Source: Diabrotica undecimpunctata (lineage: Eukaryota; Arthropoda; Insecta; Coleoptera; Chrysomelidae). From it: 64,000 nucleotides of DNA. The stretch is taken from assembly GCF_040954645.1 (NCBI RefSeq), contig NC_092809.1:65906141-65970140 (forward strand). The letters run 5' to 3'. This document shows, in pieces, positions 1 through 11,050 of the stretch. The position numbers were made by a program, and so were the translations under genes. Each line of letters begins with the position of its first letter. Within the stretch, counting starts at the first letter, position 1. Below the pieces are notes generated by a model. That model was given only the letters and a program-made list of their open reading frames with translations. It did not search any database and had not been told where the DNA came from.

Positions 1-175
1 TGATTACAACATAATTTAAAAAATAATCAAATTTTTAGTAGCCAAACATTAAATCACAATGTACTTGTTACCAGATAAGAAAAACCCGGGTTTTTTTGTT
101 GGATGTGGGTGCTATCAAATAGATAGAGTGTTATATGTTGCTATCGCCATCCTGTATGAATAACATTAATAACAT

Positions 176-184
176 TATAAATAG
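176..184 (+). promoter_or_regulatory. TATA box for the FReP gene
   Basis: TATAAATAG lies about 34 bp upstream of the segment CTTTAGTTAATCAC and 42 bp upstream of the ATG at 218. This spacing would start transcription near 205-210 and give a very short 5' leader. It is the best core-promoter match in front of the signal-peptide exon. No experimental start is available. Confidence 0.5.
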
Positions 185-217
185 TTCATCAATATGATTT
201 TACTTTAGTTAATCACA

Positions 218-283
218 ATGATTTCCCTAACTCTGTTCGTATTAGTAAGTGTAATATTTACCGAAAACAAAATTTTAGGCACA
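218..283 (+). CDS. FReP exon 1: signal peptide
   Basis: The ATG at 218 opens 22 codons. The first ~16 residues are a hydrophobic leader (MISLTLFVLVSVIF) typical of a secretory signal peptide. The exon ends in a complete codon (ACA) followed by a strong donor GTAAGT at 284, so the intron is phase 0. That matches exon 2, whose acceptor at 14337-14338 can be read only in phase 0. The reading frame stays open to 403, but past the donor it becomes low-complexity and AT-rich, as an intron would. Its link to the downstream exons is inferred from phase, strand, promoter context and the need for a leader on a secreted fibrinogen-domain protein. Confidence 0.55.
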
Positions 284-700
284 GTAAGTTATTTTCTTTT
301 TAAATTCTTAATAATTAGAATTATTCTTAGTAGAAATATTAAAGAATTATTCTTAGTAATAAATATTTCCACAGTAGTACCTAATATATATAATATAATA
401 TAATAATATGCGTTTATTTAAATCAATAGTTATTATATTAATTTACATATTCAGTTTACTTACAATAAAATAAACGTAAAAAAAGTCTTAAAAGCATAAA
501 CATGCTTGTTGACTTAATCTATCTTTAATCTACCTTTTTACTCAAACAGTAACTAATTTTTTATACAAATAAAAATTTGTGACATTTTTATAATTTATGG
601 GATTGTTTTTAAAGTGTGAAGACATTCGACATTCAATTTTTTTCTTGTTTCATAATTTGACACTTTTACTTTAAGAGGAATTTTATCTTTATGAATATTT
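284..700. other. AT-rich intron start, no feature seen
   Basis: Beginning of the 14-kb first intron. The sequence is AT-rich with runs of A and T and no recognisable coding or structured element. Confidence 0.4.
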
Positions 701-3276
701 TTAAGTAGCTCTAAGCAGTATAATTGCCGAACATCACGAACCTGAGTTTCATGGAAAAGTTGGTCTGAGGATATGTTTTTCGTTTTCCATGTATTAATTT
801 AAAAAACCATTTCTGAGTATTTTGAAGGGTCATCAGATGGCAATCAGCTGCTTCACACCATCCTAAAATCCCATATAAAAGATGAGACTGGACAAGAGAT
901 AGGTAAAGCATTTTAAGCTGTTCAACATCCAAAAACTCTTTTAAATAGAGGAATTTTGGTAGCAGTCCTCGTATTTTTCTTATAATATTTTTTATTTGTA
1001 AGTCCCATTTAAGGTGCCTAGGTCAATTAAAACTCCTAAATATTTTACGTACTCTGCTTTAAATATTTGTTGTTTTTTATTTATTTTTAATGAATAGTTG
1101 GCAGAGAATTTTAATATATTGCAAAAGGTATATATTTAGTTTTGCATAATTTAATGTAAGTTTGTTTATTTGCAACCATGTTTTTATAATTTTTAAGTCT
1201 TGTTCTGCTATAATTTTAAGATCTTCCCAATTATCAGCTTTATAAAAAATTGCGGTGTCATCAGCAAAACTAATTATGTTTCCAACAGTTTTTAGTTTGA
1301 ACATGTCATTAACATAAAGTGTAAAAAGTAGAGGGCCTAAAACGGTCCCTTGCGGTATACCATAATTAATTATTTCAGGATCACTTTTGACACCATCAAT
1401 TTCTATAAATTGTTTTCTGTCAGTTAAGTAACTTTTAGTAATGTCAAAACCTGTCCTCTCAGACCATACTTCTCAAGTTTTTTTAACAAGATCTCGTGAG
1501 ATATCGTGTCAAACCCCTTAGAGAGACGACGAATATGCATAAACTACGTTTATTAGACTCAAAAGCCTCTGATATTTGTGATGTTAGTTTACAAATAGCA
1601 CCTTGTGTCGATTTTATTTCTCTAAAACTGTATTGGCAATTCAATATTATACTAAACCTATCCCAAAAACTTACTAATCTATTTTTTAAATTCTTTTCAA
1701 ATATTTTGAAAAAAAAAAACAGATAACAAAGAGATTGTTCTGTAGTTAGTCACGTCGTCTTAATTTCCTGTTTTAAACAGAGGTTGATTTTGCCTATTTT
1801 CAGACATTCTGGAAAACAACCATTCTGAAAACATGCATTAATGAGAAAATTGAAGGAGTAATAATTTTTTCCTTAATTTGTTTGATGGTTTCTGTCTTGA
1901 TACTATCCCAACCAGGCAATTTTTTGTGTTTTAAAGATTGTATTGCATTTACTACTTCTTTTTGGTCAGCGAGATACAAGTACACAGCTGCTTTCTATCC
2001 GATCTATTTTCTCGATCTGGTCACTACAAATGGGTATTTTTGTGCATACCTTTGTCCTAATGTACTGTAATCTGTATTAAATTTATTTGCAATTTCTTTT
2101 CTATCAGTTATTGTTTTTCCTGTTTTGGTTTTATTTTTACAGTTTTAACTAAAAGTCTTAAATTATTTTTATAATCTGTATATCGTTGTTTTTTTAAGTT
2201 ATCTGAGGGATCTTGGATTAGCTTATCATACAATCTATGTTTTTCATTTACAGACTTTAAAAGTCCCTCTATCATTCAATCGTTTTTAAAAATGGTGTTT
2301 AGATCATTTCTTTTTAAAATAATTGTATTTTTGTTTATTAAATTAAAGATTTTGTCGATGACAAGTTTTACCGCTTCATTTTTATTTGTTTTATTGTAGG
2401 TAAATATTCAACCACTTTTCCTGCTTCAAATTTTTTTTTAGATTTATGTAGTTGAATTACTTCTTTATTGTTATTTTATTTTCTTTGGGTTTGATTAGAC
2501 TAGGGATGAAAACTGCGATTGGATAGTGATCTGAAGTAGTATTATTTTCAAGTATAAATGAAGATATGTTAGTTTAATCAGCAGATCTTTTTATAAAGAA
2601 ATGATCTATACAAATTTGACTTCTAGGCCTAGTTGTTTTATTTATATAAGACAAGAAATTTTGTAAAGCTAGACAATTTTGGTATTCTTCAGTGTGATCT
2701 TGATCCTCAAACAAATTAATTTGATATCACCAACTAATATATGAAAAGTGATTCGTTTTTTACTTATGCAGGCATTGATGCAAATCCTGATTAAAACTAT
2801 TTATGATATTTAGTATATATACTATATATACTATATATTTATTAAAACGATTTTTGTTTTATTATAATTTATAATGACTTCAAGTAACTTAATGTTCACC
2901 AATGGTACAACAGAATATTCATATTTTATAGATGATTTAATGTAAATAATAACTCCATCATTTTTACTTAAATCGCCATAATTGTATAATAAATCGTAAT
3001 TTTATAACAACAATGGGGTTTTATCAATATCATCTTGAATATATGTCCCCGTAAGAACTAATATATCAAAGTTAACATTTAGAGTTGACAAAAATAAACA
3101 AAAAATATCAAAATTCTTACCTATACTGCTAATTACATTATCATATACATAGCATTACAATGAATTATTTTTAAGTCATTTTTTATCGTCACTGAGTAAT
3201 CCTTATTAAAACTATCACTACTTACACATTTTTTGTCCACTTTTTCTTCTTCGTAGTCTCTTACATAGATATCCAT
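700..3276 (-). pseudogene. Jockey/CR1-like LINE ORF2, decayed
   Basis: The minus strand carries an endonuclease plus reverse transcriptase ORF broken by many stops and frameshifts. From 5' to 3': a start near 3276 (MDIYVRDYEEE); an apurinic endonuclease region with NFDIFCLFLSTLNVNFDILV near 3060-3170 and the catalytic SDHYPIAVFIPS near 2490-2560; the RT thumb-side region KKLPGWDSI near 1900; the IPQGTVLGPLLF block near 1330-1370; the FADDTAIF catalytic motif near 1250-1275; and a C-terminal LYLSLVQSHLLYGI block at 711-932. The order is right for one element inserted in reverse, now inactive. The exact clade is uncertain. Confidence 0.75.
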
Positions 3277-3387
3277 TTTTTTTAACTAGTACACACCAAT
3301 TATTTACCGCACGATTAACATTACACAGATGTAATAGTATACACATTTTTAATGTTGTTCGTTTGACCTGGTTTTCATTTATTTCTT

Positions 3388-3606
3388 TTATTCAGACAAA
3401 GAATTTGATGTAGTGGATGACTTTTGTGGCTTGGTTAATTTTCTAGTAGCAGAAGACACAGATGGATGTTTTTTTGGCGTTGGCTTCTTTTCATTAGCAT
3501 TGGGTATTATTCGGTTTATTTTGTTTTCCCATTTTATCTTCTGTCTACTGTCTAATTGAGGCGATAAATATATCATCTTTCTCCGGAAAAGTTGGGTTTT
3601 CTTCAA
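3388..3606 (-). pseudogene. Possible LINE ORF1 C-terminus
   Basis: A 72-codon open stretch ends about 110 bp upstream of the ORF2 start at 3276, on the same strand. It is Lys/Thr/Ser-rich (KKPTPKKHPSVSSATRKLTK) without zinc knuckles. Position and basic composition suit the tail of the same LINE's ORF1. No firm homology is visible. Confidence 0.3.
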
Positions 3607-3799
3607 GTTTTTTGGGCGTATAACTTTGATGGTCTATAAACAGTTTGTTGTTCCGTATATAGCTGTTTTTTCCTGGGTCTTCTTCTCTTACAATTTTTAA
3701 GTGTTTTTTTTAAATCTTAAGATCTTCCTGCTGACTTTTTATTAAATCAGGTGATATAAATTGTATTCACGAAATATATAAAGGGTGCCATACACGAGA

Positions 3800-4215
3800 A
3801 TGTCTGAAAGCGATACAAAAAAAAATACTAAAAGAATTAGATATTATCAAAAAAGAATTAAAAACCACCATAGAAGAAAGTCGAAACAAAATCTTAGAAA
3901 GCCTAAACGATAAAATTAAGCGGCTGGAGAATGAAAATTTATCTCTGCGAAAAGCTCTAAAAATTGTGCAAATAACTCCACATAAAGTGTGAAAAGTAAT
4001 CTAGTAGTATTTGAATTAGAAAAATCTGCAATTTCGGAAATCCCGAAGCTCTGTAGTGATTTAACCAACACGCTAGAAGTAGACATTTCGCAAAAAGATA
4101 TAAGTGACCTATACTGCATGGGTAGTATGGATAAATGCCCAATTAAAATTGAATTAACTGGACATTAAAAAAAACCAGAAATTCTAAATAATGGAAAAAT
4201 TTTAAAGGGCACAGC
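3800..4215 (+). pseudogene. LINE ORF1-type coiled-coil fragment
   Basis: Plus-strand remnant in two frames. The first encodes a heptad-rich coiled coil (ILKELDIIKKELKTTIEES... IKRLENENLSLRKALKIVQ). The second, after a frameshift near 3985, reads NLVVFELEKSAISEIPKLC... DISDLYCMGSMDKCPIKIEL, the RNA-recognition-like segment common in insect non-LTR ORF1 proteins. It opposes the LINE on its left and so is a separate insertion. The ORF2 that should follow is absent; the Tc1 element begins 300 bp later. Confidence 0.55.
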
Positions 4216-4520
4216 TATATTAAATATAGTTTTTAAGTAAGTAAGTTTTAAAAGTAAGTTTTTGTGAGGAGCAGTTAAGTTTTTTTTTTATTTCACACAA
4301 TTAGAAAAGTCTATACTTCAAATTGTATTTAAATGCAATTATCTAAACATTCCATTATATAAATGAAAGATGACTTACGGATTAATGAAGTCTGCAATTT
4401 TACTTTTATTTTGGTACTACACAAGACTATTAAAAACTAATAAAACCACTCAAATTAGAAACTATTTGTAATTAACAAGCTGCAGGTTGTTCATTAGTAT
4501 GGTATATTTGATGTGAAGTG

Positions 4521-6120
4521 CTCGCGATCATAAAATCCGGGTCACCTTGAAAATCACCGATATTTCATTTTTAACGAGCTTTATCGTAAATAATAATAAC
4601 ACAAATACAAACTAATGCATGTTTCTGAGAATTGTTGTCGGCTTAGCGGTTTTCTTTGCAACAAAGAATTTCAATTGTGCCGATTTCGCGGAAAAGTGCA
4701 CACTTCCCAAAATGAACGGTTCCTGTAACTACCGCTTGTTTTAAATGTCTCATTTGTGTTTCGACTTTCTGTTCAAACGCAACGAACAAACGTTTATTAT
4801 TGCCACCATTAGTGTTTATTAGTGAAATTATTAGTGTTTATTATTGTTTATTTTTTGCCAAAAATACCCTTGACTGTTGTAGAAATGGCACAAATAATTG
4901 TTGCGCTTGTGAAAGACCGTCACACTCAACGGCAAGTCGCAAGAACTGTTGGCGTAAGCCTTTCTACGGTTCAACGAGTGCTTCAACGCTTTCAGGAGAA
5001 GGGTTTGCTATCCAGACGACCTGGCTCTGGACGAAGAAGAATAACCACGGTACGAGATGACCGTTTTCTTGTGTTTCAGGCTTTACGAAACCGGACATCA
5101 ACTGCGATTATGCATCGAAATCGTCTACAGGAAGTACGAAACCGCAATGTTAGCGTTGCAACAGTCAGGAGAAGATTTCGTTCTTTTGGACTATCTTCTA
5201 GGGTAATGGCTACAGGACCGCCACTTCGCCTGGCGCATCGAGTTGCACGACTAGCTTTTGCTCGACAATACGCGCTTTAGGGAATTAATGATTGGAGCAA
5301 AGAGTTATTCCCAGATGAATCGCGTTTCTGCCTAACTGGATCCGATGGACGTGTAAGAGTTTGGAGGAGAACCGGTGAATGATTTTCACAAGCTTGCATT
5401 GCTCCAAGAATGCCATTTGGTGGAGGCTTGGTCATGGCTTGGGGAGGTGTATCTTCCGACTTCCGCACAGAATTACCCTTCATCTAAAATGGGTCCTTAA
5501 CTGTACGAAGGGACATTACGGAGATTCTGGAAGAACATATTATGCATACCATGGCAAGTCTTGGAGAAAACGCCGTTTGTATGCAGAACAACGCGTGAAC
5601 ACACGTTGCCACGATCAGTATGCAATACTTGGACGAGGTTGGAATTACGAGGTTACCCTGGCCAGCTAGGTCTCCGGACCTAAATCCCATCGAACATATC
5701 TGGGACGATTTGAAAGAACGTATTCAGCTCCTAACATCTCCTCCTAACAACGCACAGGAGCTTAAGGATCTGTTAGTAAGAGAGTGGAATAACATACCAC
5801 AACATGTAATCCGGAGAAAAATTGAGAGTATGCCCCGTCGTCTGCAAGGTCATTAGAGCAAGTGGAGACAATACACGATAATAGTCATTGAAATTTCACT
5901 GACATTTTACCACGTTCTGTATTTTCCATTTTTTTCGTATGCCTGTTTTATCAACAATGTTCAATAAAAACGATAAAAAACCGTTTTTTTGTCTTTCAAA
6001 ACAAACATTCATGACAAATAAAAAATACGTTAGCCTAAAAAAAGGTTATTACTGCACCAGAGGCAAAAATATTCCAGAAACTTGAAATTTTCAAGGTGAC
6101 CCGGATTTTATGATCGCGAG
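4521..6120 (+). mobile_element. Tc1-like DNA transposon (inactive)
   Basis: A 34-bp terminal inverted repeat (CTCGCGATCATAAAATCCGG...) lies at 4521-4554 and, inverted, at 6087-6120. The ends enclose a single transposase pseudogene. A flanking TA is present near the right end (TGTA after 6120) but is not clear at the left end, so the target duplication is degraded or the outermost bases have changed. Total length of about 1.6 kb is normal for Tc1 elements. Confidence 0.85.
4885..5856 (+). pseudogene. Tc1-like transposase, broken
   Basis: The ATG at 4885 starts MAQIIVALVKDRHTQRQVAR, a Tc1-family paired-type helix-turn-helix (HTQRQVARTVGVSLSTVQRV) followed by the GRRR hook and a second HTH (NVSVATVRRRFRSFGL). 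The frame stops at 5278 and resumes. DESRFCLTG supplies the first Asp of the DDE triad; GGGLVMAWGGVSSD follows. The second Asp position reads MQNNA instead of the usual MQDNA, so the catalytic residue is lost. PARSPDLNPIEHIWDDLKER supplies the third acidic position region. At least three in-frame stops are present (5278, 5381 and 5485 areas). The protein is dead; it once catalysed cut-and-paste transposition. Confidence 0.88.
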
Positions 6121-6341
6121 TGTATATTCGACTTTAAAAAGCTGATTCAAATCGATAATTATTTGTTTATTCTTCCCATTTTTTTTATTTATAGGGTCTA
6201 TTTTATTTTATTTGCCTTAAGTTTTTAGATTCTCAACTCCTCAATTTTGCTGTTTTTTTGACACTGTTGAGTAGTTTACTGACTTTCGTTGTCCACGCGA
6301 TTTTTATTTTTATTAGCGTTGCTCCGAGTATTCATAATATA

Positions 6342-8355
6342 CAGGGTGGCGCACCGAAAACGAAACAGATGCATTTACTGGCAGATGATTCCTTTTTAAA
6401 TTTAAATTTTGTTATCGAGGGGGAAACAAAATTGGCATAAAATCACATTAACATTTGCAGCCCCCTAAGCGGGGGTGGCACCATCCCTAAAATCTTAAAT
6501 GGAAAGGGGGGTCGAATGATCTATCATTAAAAAGGTCTTTCAACTCCCTTTACAATGATGTAAAATTCATGTACTTCAATTCAGTAGTTTTGGAGATTTA
6601 TTGATTTAAAGTTTAAATACATCATCGTAAGAGGAGATCAATACATAGCAGCAAAGTTGTTAAAAAATAAAAAATGAACTGACCTGTCAGCCGAGTAAAT
6701 GTTGAAAATGACCACCATTACTTTCTATGCAATAATAAAGATTTTGCTGAAAACGTTGCCGGACATTTTGCAATATTTGATTAGTAATTTGATGGCACTC
6801 ATTCACAATTCTTTGTCGTAAATCTTCTAAGGATGTTGGCTGAGTAGCATAGATTTTGCTTTTTAAGTAACCCCACAAAAAGAAATCCAAAGGTGATAAA
6901 TCTGGCGATCTTGGGGGCCATTCAACGGCACCTCTTCTACCAATCCATTGACCTGGAAAGGTCTGATCTAAATAATGCCGAACTCTTAATGCGTAATGTG
7001 GTGGGGCACCATCCTGTTGGAACATCAACATATTCTCAACGTATCGACCATCATTCTGATTTTCAATTATATCTGTTAGCGCAGGATCTATGGCATTTTG
7101 CAGTAATTCCAAATACATTTCACCAGTCAAATTTCCAGGTAATAAAAAAGGACCAACCAAATGATCGCCAAAAATGCCAGCCCAAACATTTAACTTTTGT
7201 GGCTGCTGTGTGTGTACCTCATGGTAAATTCTGGGATTAGAGTCTGACCAATATCGACAATTATGACGATTTACTTCGCCATTTAAAAAAAAAGGAACAT
7301 TCGTCGGAAAAGAAAATGTTAAATAAAAATTGTTCATCGTTTGTAATTCGTTCACTCATAACTTCACAAAATTCTAATCGCTTATCAAAATCGTCTTCAT
7401 TGAGTTCTTGTACAAGGTAAATTTTATACGGATGAAAATTATGGGCCTTTAGAATCCGTTGGATAGTACGTCGACTAACACTACACGAAGTTTGCAATTT
7501 GCGGGTACTTAATGTAGGATCTACAATAACTTGCCCTAAAACCCCCACTTCTGTTGCTTCGTTCCTTATAGGATTTTCAATATTACGTTTTTTATTGGCG
7601 ACTGATCCAGTTTCCCGAAATTTAGCTACAAGTTCTAGAACATATTTTCGGTGCACATTATTGTTCTCATGTCGCTCATTAAAAATTTGTGCTGTTCTAT
7701 TAGCGCACTGATTATTTCCGAAAAATATTTCAATAATTTCAACCCTTTCTGCCGTGGAATATACCATGGTTAATTTATGTATAAAGCAATAAATGATATT
7801 TTAACAACAAAGATTGGTCAAATCAATCGCAAACTAATGTACTATTTCCTATTTAAAATAAGTACGTGGCATTCTCTACTTATCTTTCTTCAAGAAACAA
7901 CTTTTTTTGTCACAAAGGACACTTCAATTGCTATTTTTATTATTAATAAACCATGGGCGTAGTAAATAAAGGTATTTACTTATCAAGAAAATGCTTTTAC
8001 TTAAATTTCTTCTGAAAGAAGTACAAACTAATTTGATGTACCTATTAAAGTCTACTTTAAACTTTAAATCAATAAATCTCCAAAAGTACTGAATTAAATA
8101 CATGAATTTTACATCATTATAAAGGGAGTTGAAATACCTATGGGGACCTTTCAAATAATGAATCATTCGACCCCCCTTTTCATTTAAGATTTTAGGGATG
8201 ATGCCACCCCCGCTTAAGGGGCTGCAAATGTTAAAGTGATTTTATGCCAATTTTGTGTCCCCCTCCAAAACAAAATCGACGGGTTCGAGCGTTTTTTCAA
8301 AAAAGGAATCATCTGCCAGTAAATGCCTCTGTTTCGTTTTCGGTGCGCCACACTG
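6342..8355 (-). mobile_element. Mariner-type transposon with ~280-bp TIRs
   Basis: The left end CAGGGTGGCGCACCGAAAAC begins at 6342 and the right end is its inverse, finishing at 8355. Both are flanked by TA (6340-6341 and 8356-8357), the Tc1/mariner target. The inverted repeats are unusually long: similarity continues inward to about 6616 on the left and from about 8056 on the right, with small indels. The transposase lies on the minus strand between them. Confidence 0.88.
6687..7767 (-). pseudogene. Mariner-type transposase (DUF4817/DDE_3-like), one frameshift
   Basis: Starts MVYSTAERVEIIEIFFGNNQ at 7767, the N-terminal helical domain common in insect DUF4817-type transposases, then an HTH (STRKLQTSCSVSRRTIQRIL). 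The first catalytic Asp is in FSDEC near 7300. A homopolymer of nine A's on the plus strand (about 7283-7291) marks a one-base shift; the frame then continues with FFLNGEVNRHNCRYWSD, LNVWAGIFGDHLVGPFLLPG, the second Asp in MFQQDGAPPHYA and the third in PPRSPDLSPLDFFLWG. All three Asp positions (DD34D pattern) and the stop at 6687 are intact, so only the homopolymer shift prevents a full protein of about 350 residues. Confidence 0.85.
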
Positions 8356-8529
8356 TATAGTTATTGTTTTACCTACCGTAATTGTACTACTTACATTCTC
8401 GTTTCTGAGGAAGGTATACCTTTATATTCCTGATCTGCTTTTACAAAGATATATAAGTAATTATTATTATGTTTCTGATTTTTGATTGTTTTTTTTTGCA
8501 TTGTTTTATTTTTTAACTCTCTTGTTGTG

Positions 8530-8722
<193 letters not shown>

Positions 8723-8774
8723 ACAGTACAACAGAGCTGCAGGACTTGTAGATCACTGGTTTCCAAAAACTTGG

Positions 8775-9640
8775 TTATTTCCTTTCTCCGAACTCTTGTT
8801 TTTTTCTTACGCCTCTTTCTGATAAGTCTTGCTTTACTGCTTTAAGCCATTTTTTCTTTAGAGTTCCTAGTCTTTTTTTCCCTATTTCGCACTTTTTTAG
8901 TATTGTTTTAATATTTTGGTTCTCTGCCATTAATATAATTTGACCAAGCCATCTAGTACTTTGAGCTCTTATTTTTGCCGTAATTGTTGGTTGTTCGTAC
9001 ATTCTCAATATTTCTTTATTTGTTTGTCTTCTTCAAATATTATTTTCTGTCGTCTGTATTCATCCGAAAACTTTTCTAACCAGCTTTCTTTTTCTGATTT
9101 CTACTTTCTTTTTTTCCTGTTGATCGATCTCTCTACTTTTTTTTCTTTCTATTGGTTCATAATCCACGGTCTGTACATCACCGTGGGTCTAATTACCGTG
9201 AGTCTGATTACTGTCTCGTAGACTCGAAGTTGACATATTGACATCTTTTTTGCTCTTAGTATTGAATTTATTGACCTTATAGCTCTACTCTCCTTCACTA
9301 ATATTTTGACTATCACTTTTACTTCTTTTACCGTATTCGTTATGAGTACTCCTAAGTATTCAAATTCTGTCACTTTTCTACATCTATAGACTGCCTCTGC
9401 TCCTTTCATTTTGACATATTTGCTATAATTTGTTATGTCTTCACTCATTTTCATATACTGCGCTTGGTTTATTATTAGTCCGTATCTTTTCGCCTTCTCT
9501 TCAAATTTCTGGAAATCACTTTCTAAATGATTTTTTATTTTTAATAGTATCATTATATCATCCGCTTACGCTAATTACTATTCCTTGCTATTAAAAATAG
9601 TCCTGTTTGTACTCATATTTGATCTTCTTACGATTTGTTC
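8775..9640 (-). pseudogene. RTE-like LINE 3' half fragment
   Basis: Two minus-strand blocks carry the C-terminal part of a non-LTR reverse transcriptase: 9149-9553 has KRYGLIINQAQYM, VTEFEYLGVLITNT and YETVIRLTVI; 8775-9008 has ITAKIRAQSTRWLGQI and [10 protein letters not shown]. The motif order matches the copy at 13.5-14.2 kb closely (EFEYLGVTLTNTGKE, TAKIRAQRARSLGH), so both come from one family. Catalytic YADD and endonuclease parts are missing. Confidence 0.75.
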
Positions 9641-10440
9641 CAAGATTAAGTTAAATAAACTCGTTGATAGCGGATTTCCTTATTTTAAACCTGTATTTAC
9701 ATTGACCGATTAGATCCCGACATAAAAATAACACGCAAAATAGCAATGACTAAAACTACCTCACACACACACACACACGCAGTAATCAACCCTGCCCCTA
9801 GGAACATGTGTATACCAATCTAAGAATGGGATCCACATGTCCGAAGATCAAACCGGTCACACCTCGCTAGTCGAAGTGGTACCTATCTGACCCCCAGGTT
9901 TTTCCTCCACCCCTCCTCATCGTGTGACTTACGTGAGGAGGCTTATGATCTAAGTGATTTGAAAGTTACTTAAGGTGTCCTGGGTAATGGAACACCCTCT
10001 GTTTTTAATTACTGTGGTTATGCCACCTAACTGTAGGGGTAGCCACATCTAGGCTTTTCTCCCTATTTTCTAAAACTACCTATATAAAATTAAATGAATT
10101 TATAGACGGATGTTGGACCGTGGACAGCAAGAAAAACTAGTGAGGGTCAACAAAAAAAAAATACTAAAGGCTTAACACCGGAAAAGGTCTTATCTGCAAC
10201 ATATAGTGAGGGAAAATCGGTGTAAAATACTACAACTGATCCTTAGAGCAAAGATAAAAGGCCGTTAAAGTAGTCTTCTTTTTTTTTTATGTAGACATGA
10301 CTTTCTGTTTTTCAATGTGCTTCCAGTAAGTTGTCGTTCCATTGTTTTGTTGGTCTTCCTACCGTTCGTCTTCATATTAAGGAACCATCTATTTGTTGTT
10401 ATTTGGCTTATGCGATTGTTTTATTCTACGCTTCTATTTC
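9640..10440. other. Non-coding stretch with (CA)n and GC-richer repeat
   Basis: A short (CA)n run lies at about 9760-9778. From 9780 to 10070 the sequence is more GC-rich than its surroundings (CCCCAGGTTTTTCCTCCACCC, TGTCCTGGGTAATGGAACAC), resembling a LINE leader or a SINE-like repeat. I see no gene. Confidence 0.35.
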
Positions 10441-11049
10441 TTTTCAGTTCTTGATATTCTTCACCTTGCATCTACGTCGTATATCTGTACTTCTAGCTCT
10501 GTCCCATAGTGTTTTTCTATAAATTTTTTGAGTGTTTTCATCCCGGCTGTTTCTAACATCCTTTTTGTCCTCTCTGTGTCAGGTCGTGTTTTTGCCGCGT
10601 ATGTCATTATTGGTATGATGACTGTTTTGTAAATTCTGCCTTTCATTTCTTTCCCGATATTTTTGTTTCTCCATATTGTTTCATTTAGGCAGCAGTTTCA
10701 TATCTTCCACTTCAGTTCCTAGTTTTCCGTTACTAGATAATGTGATGCCTAGATATTTAAACTATATCACTTTTTCTATTATCTGACCTTCCGGTTCCAA
10801 TGTACATATTAGTAAATTTGCTGTTGTAACCATGCATTTTGTCTTTTTGTGGAAATTAACATCTTAAATTTTCTGGCGGTTATATTAAATTGGTGCAGCA
10901 TACGTTGTAAATCATCTTCACTTTGAGAGAGTAGTATTGCGTCATCTGCATAGCAGATTATTTTAAGTTGTTTTTCTCCCATTTGGTCTCCTCTTTTAGT
11001 TTTTACTTTTTTTATTATTTCATTATAATGATAAGAAACTAAAAGAAAG
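10440..11049 (-). pseudogene. LINE reverse transcriptase fragment
   Basis: The minus strand contains ICYADDAILLSQSEDDL near 10900-10960, the catalytic YADD motif of a non-LTR reverse transcriptase, then after decay RIYKTVIIPIMTYAAKT and the RMLETAGMKTLKK region at 10461-10646. It is truncated at both ends and butts against the plus-strand LINE that begins near 11040. Confidence 0.7.
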
Positions 11050-11050
11050 C

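Noticed and set aside
4800..5060. Overlapping frames within the Tc1 element
   Set aside because: Shadow frames of the transposase pseudogene.
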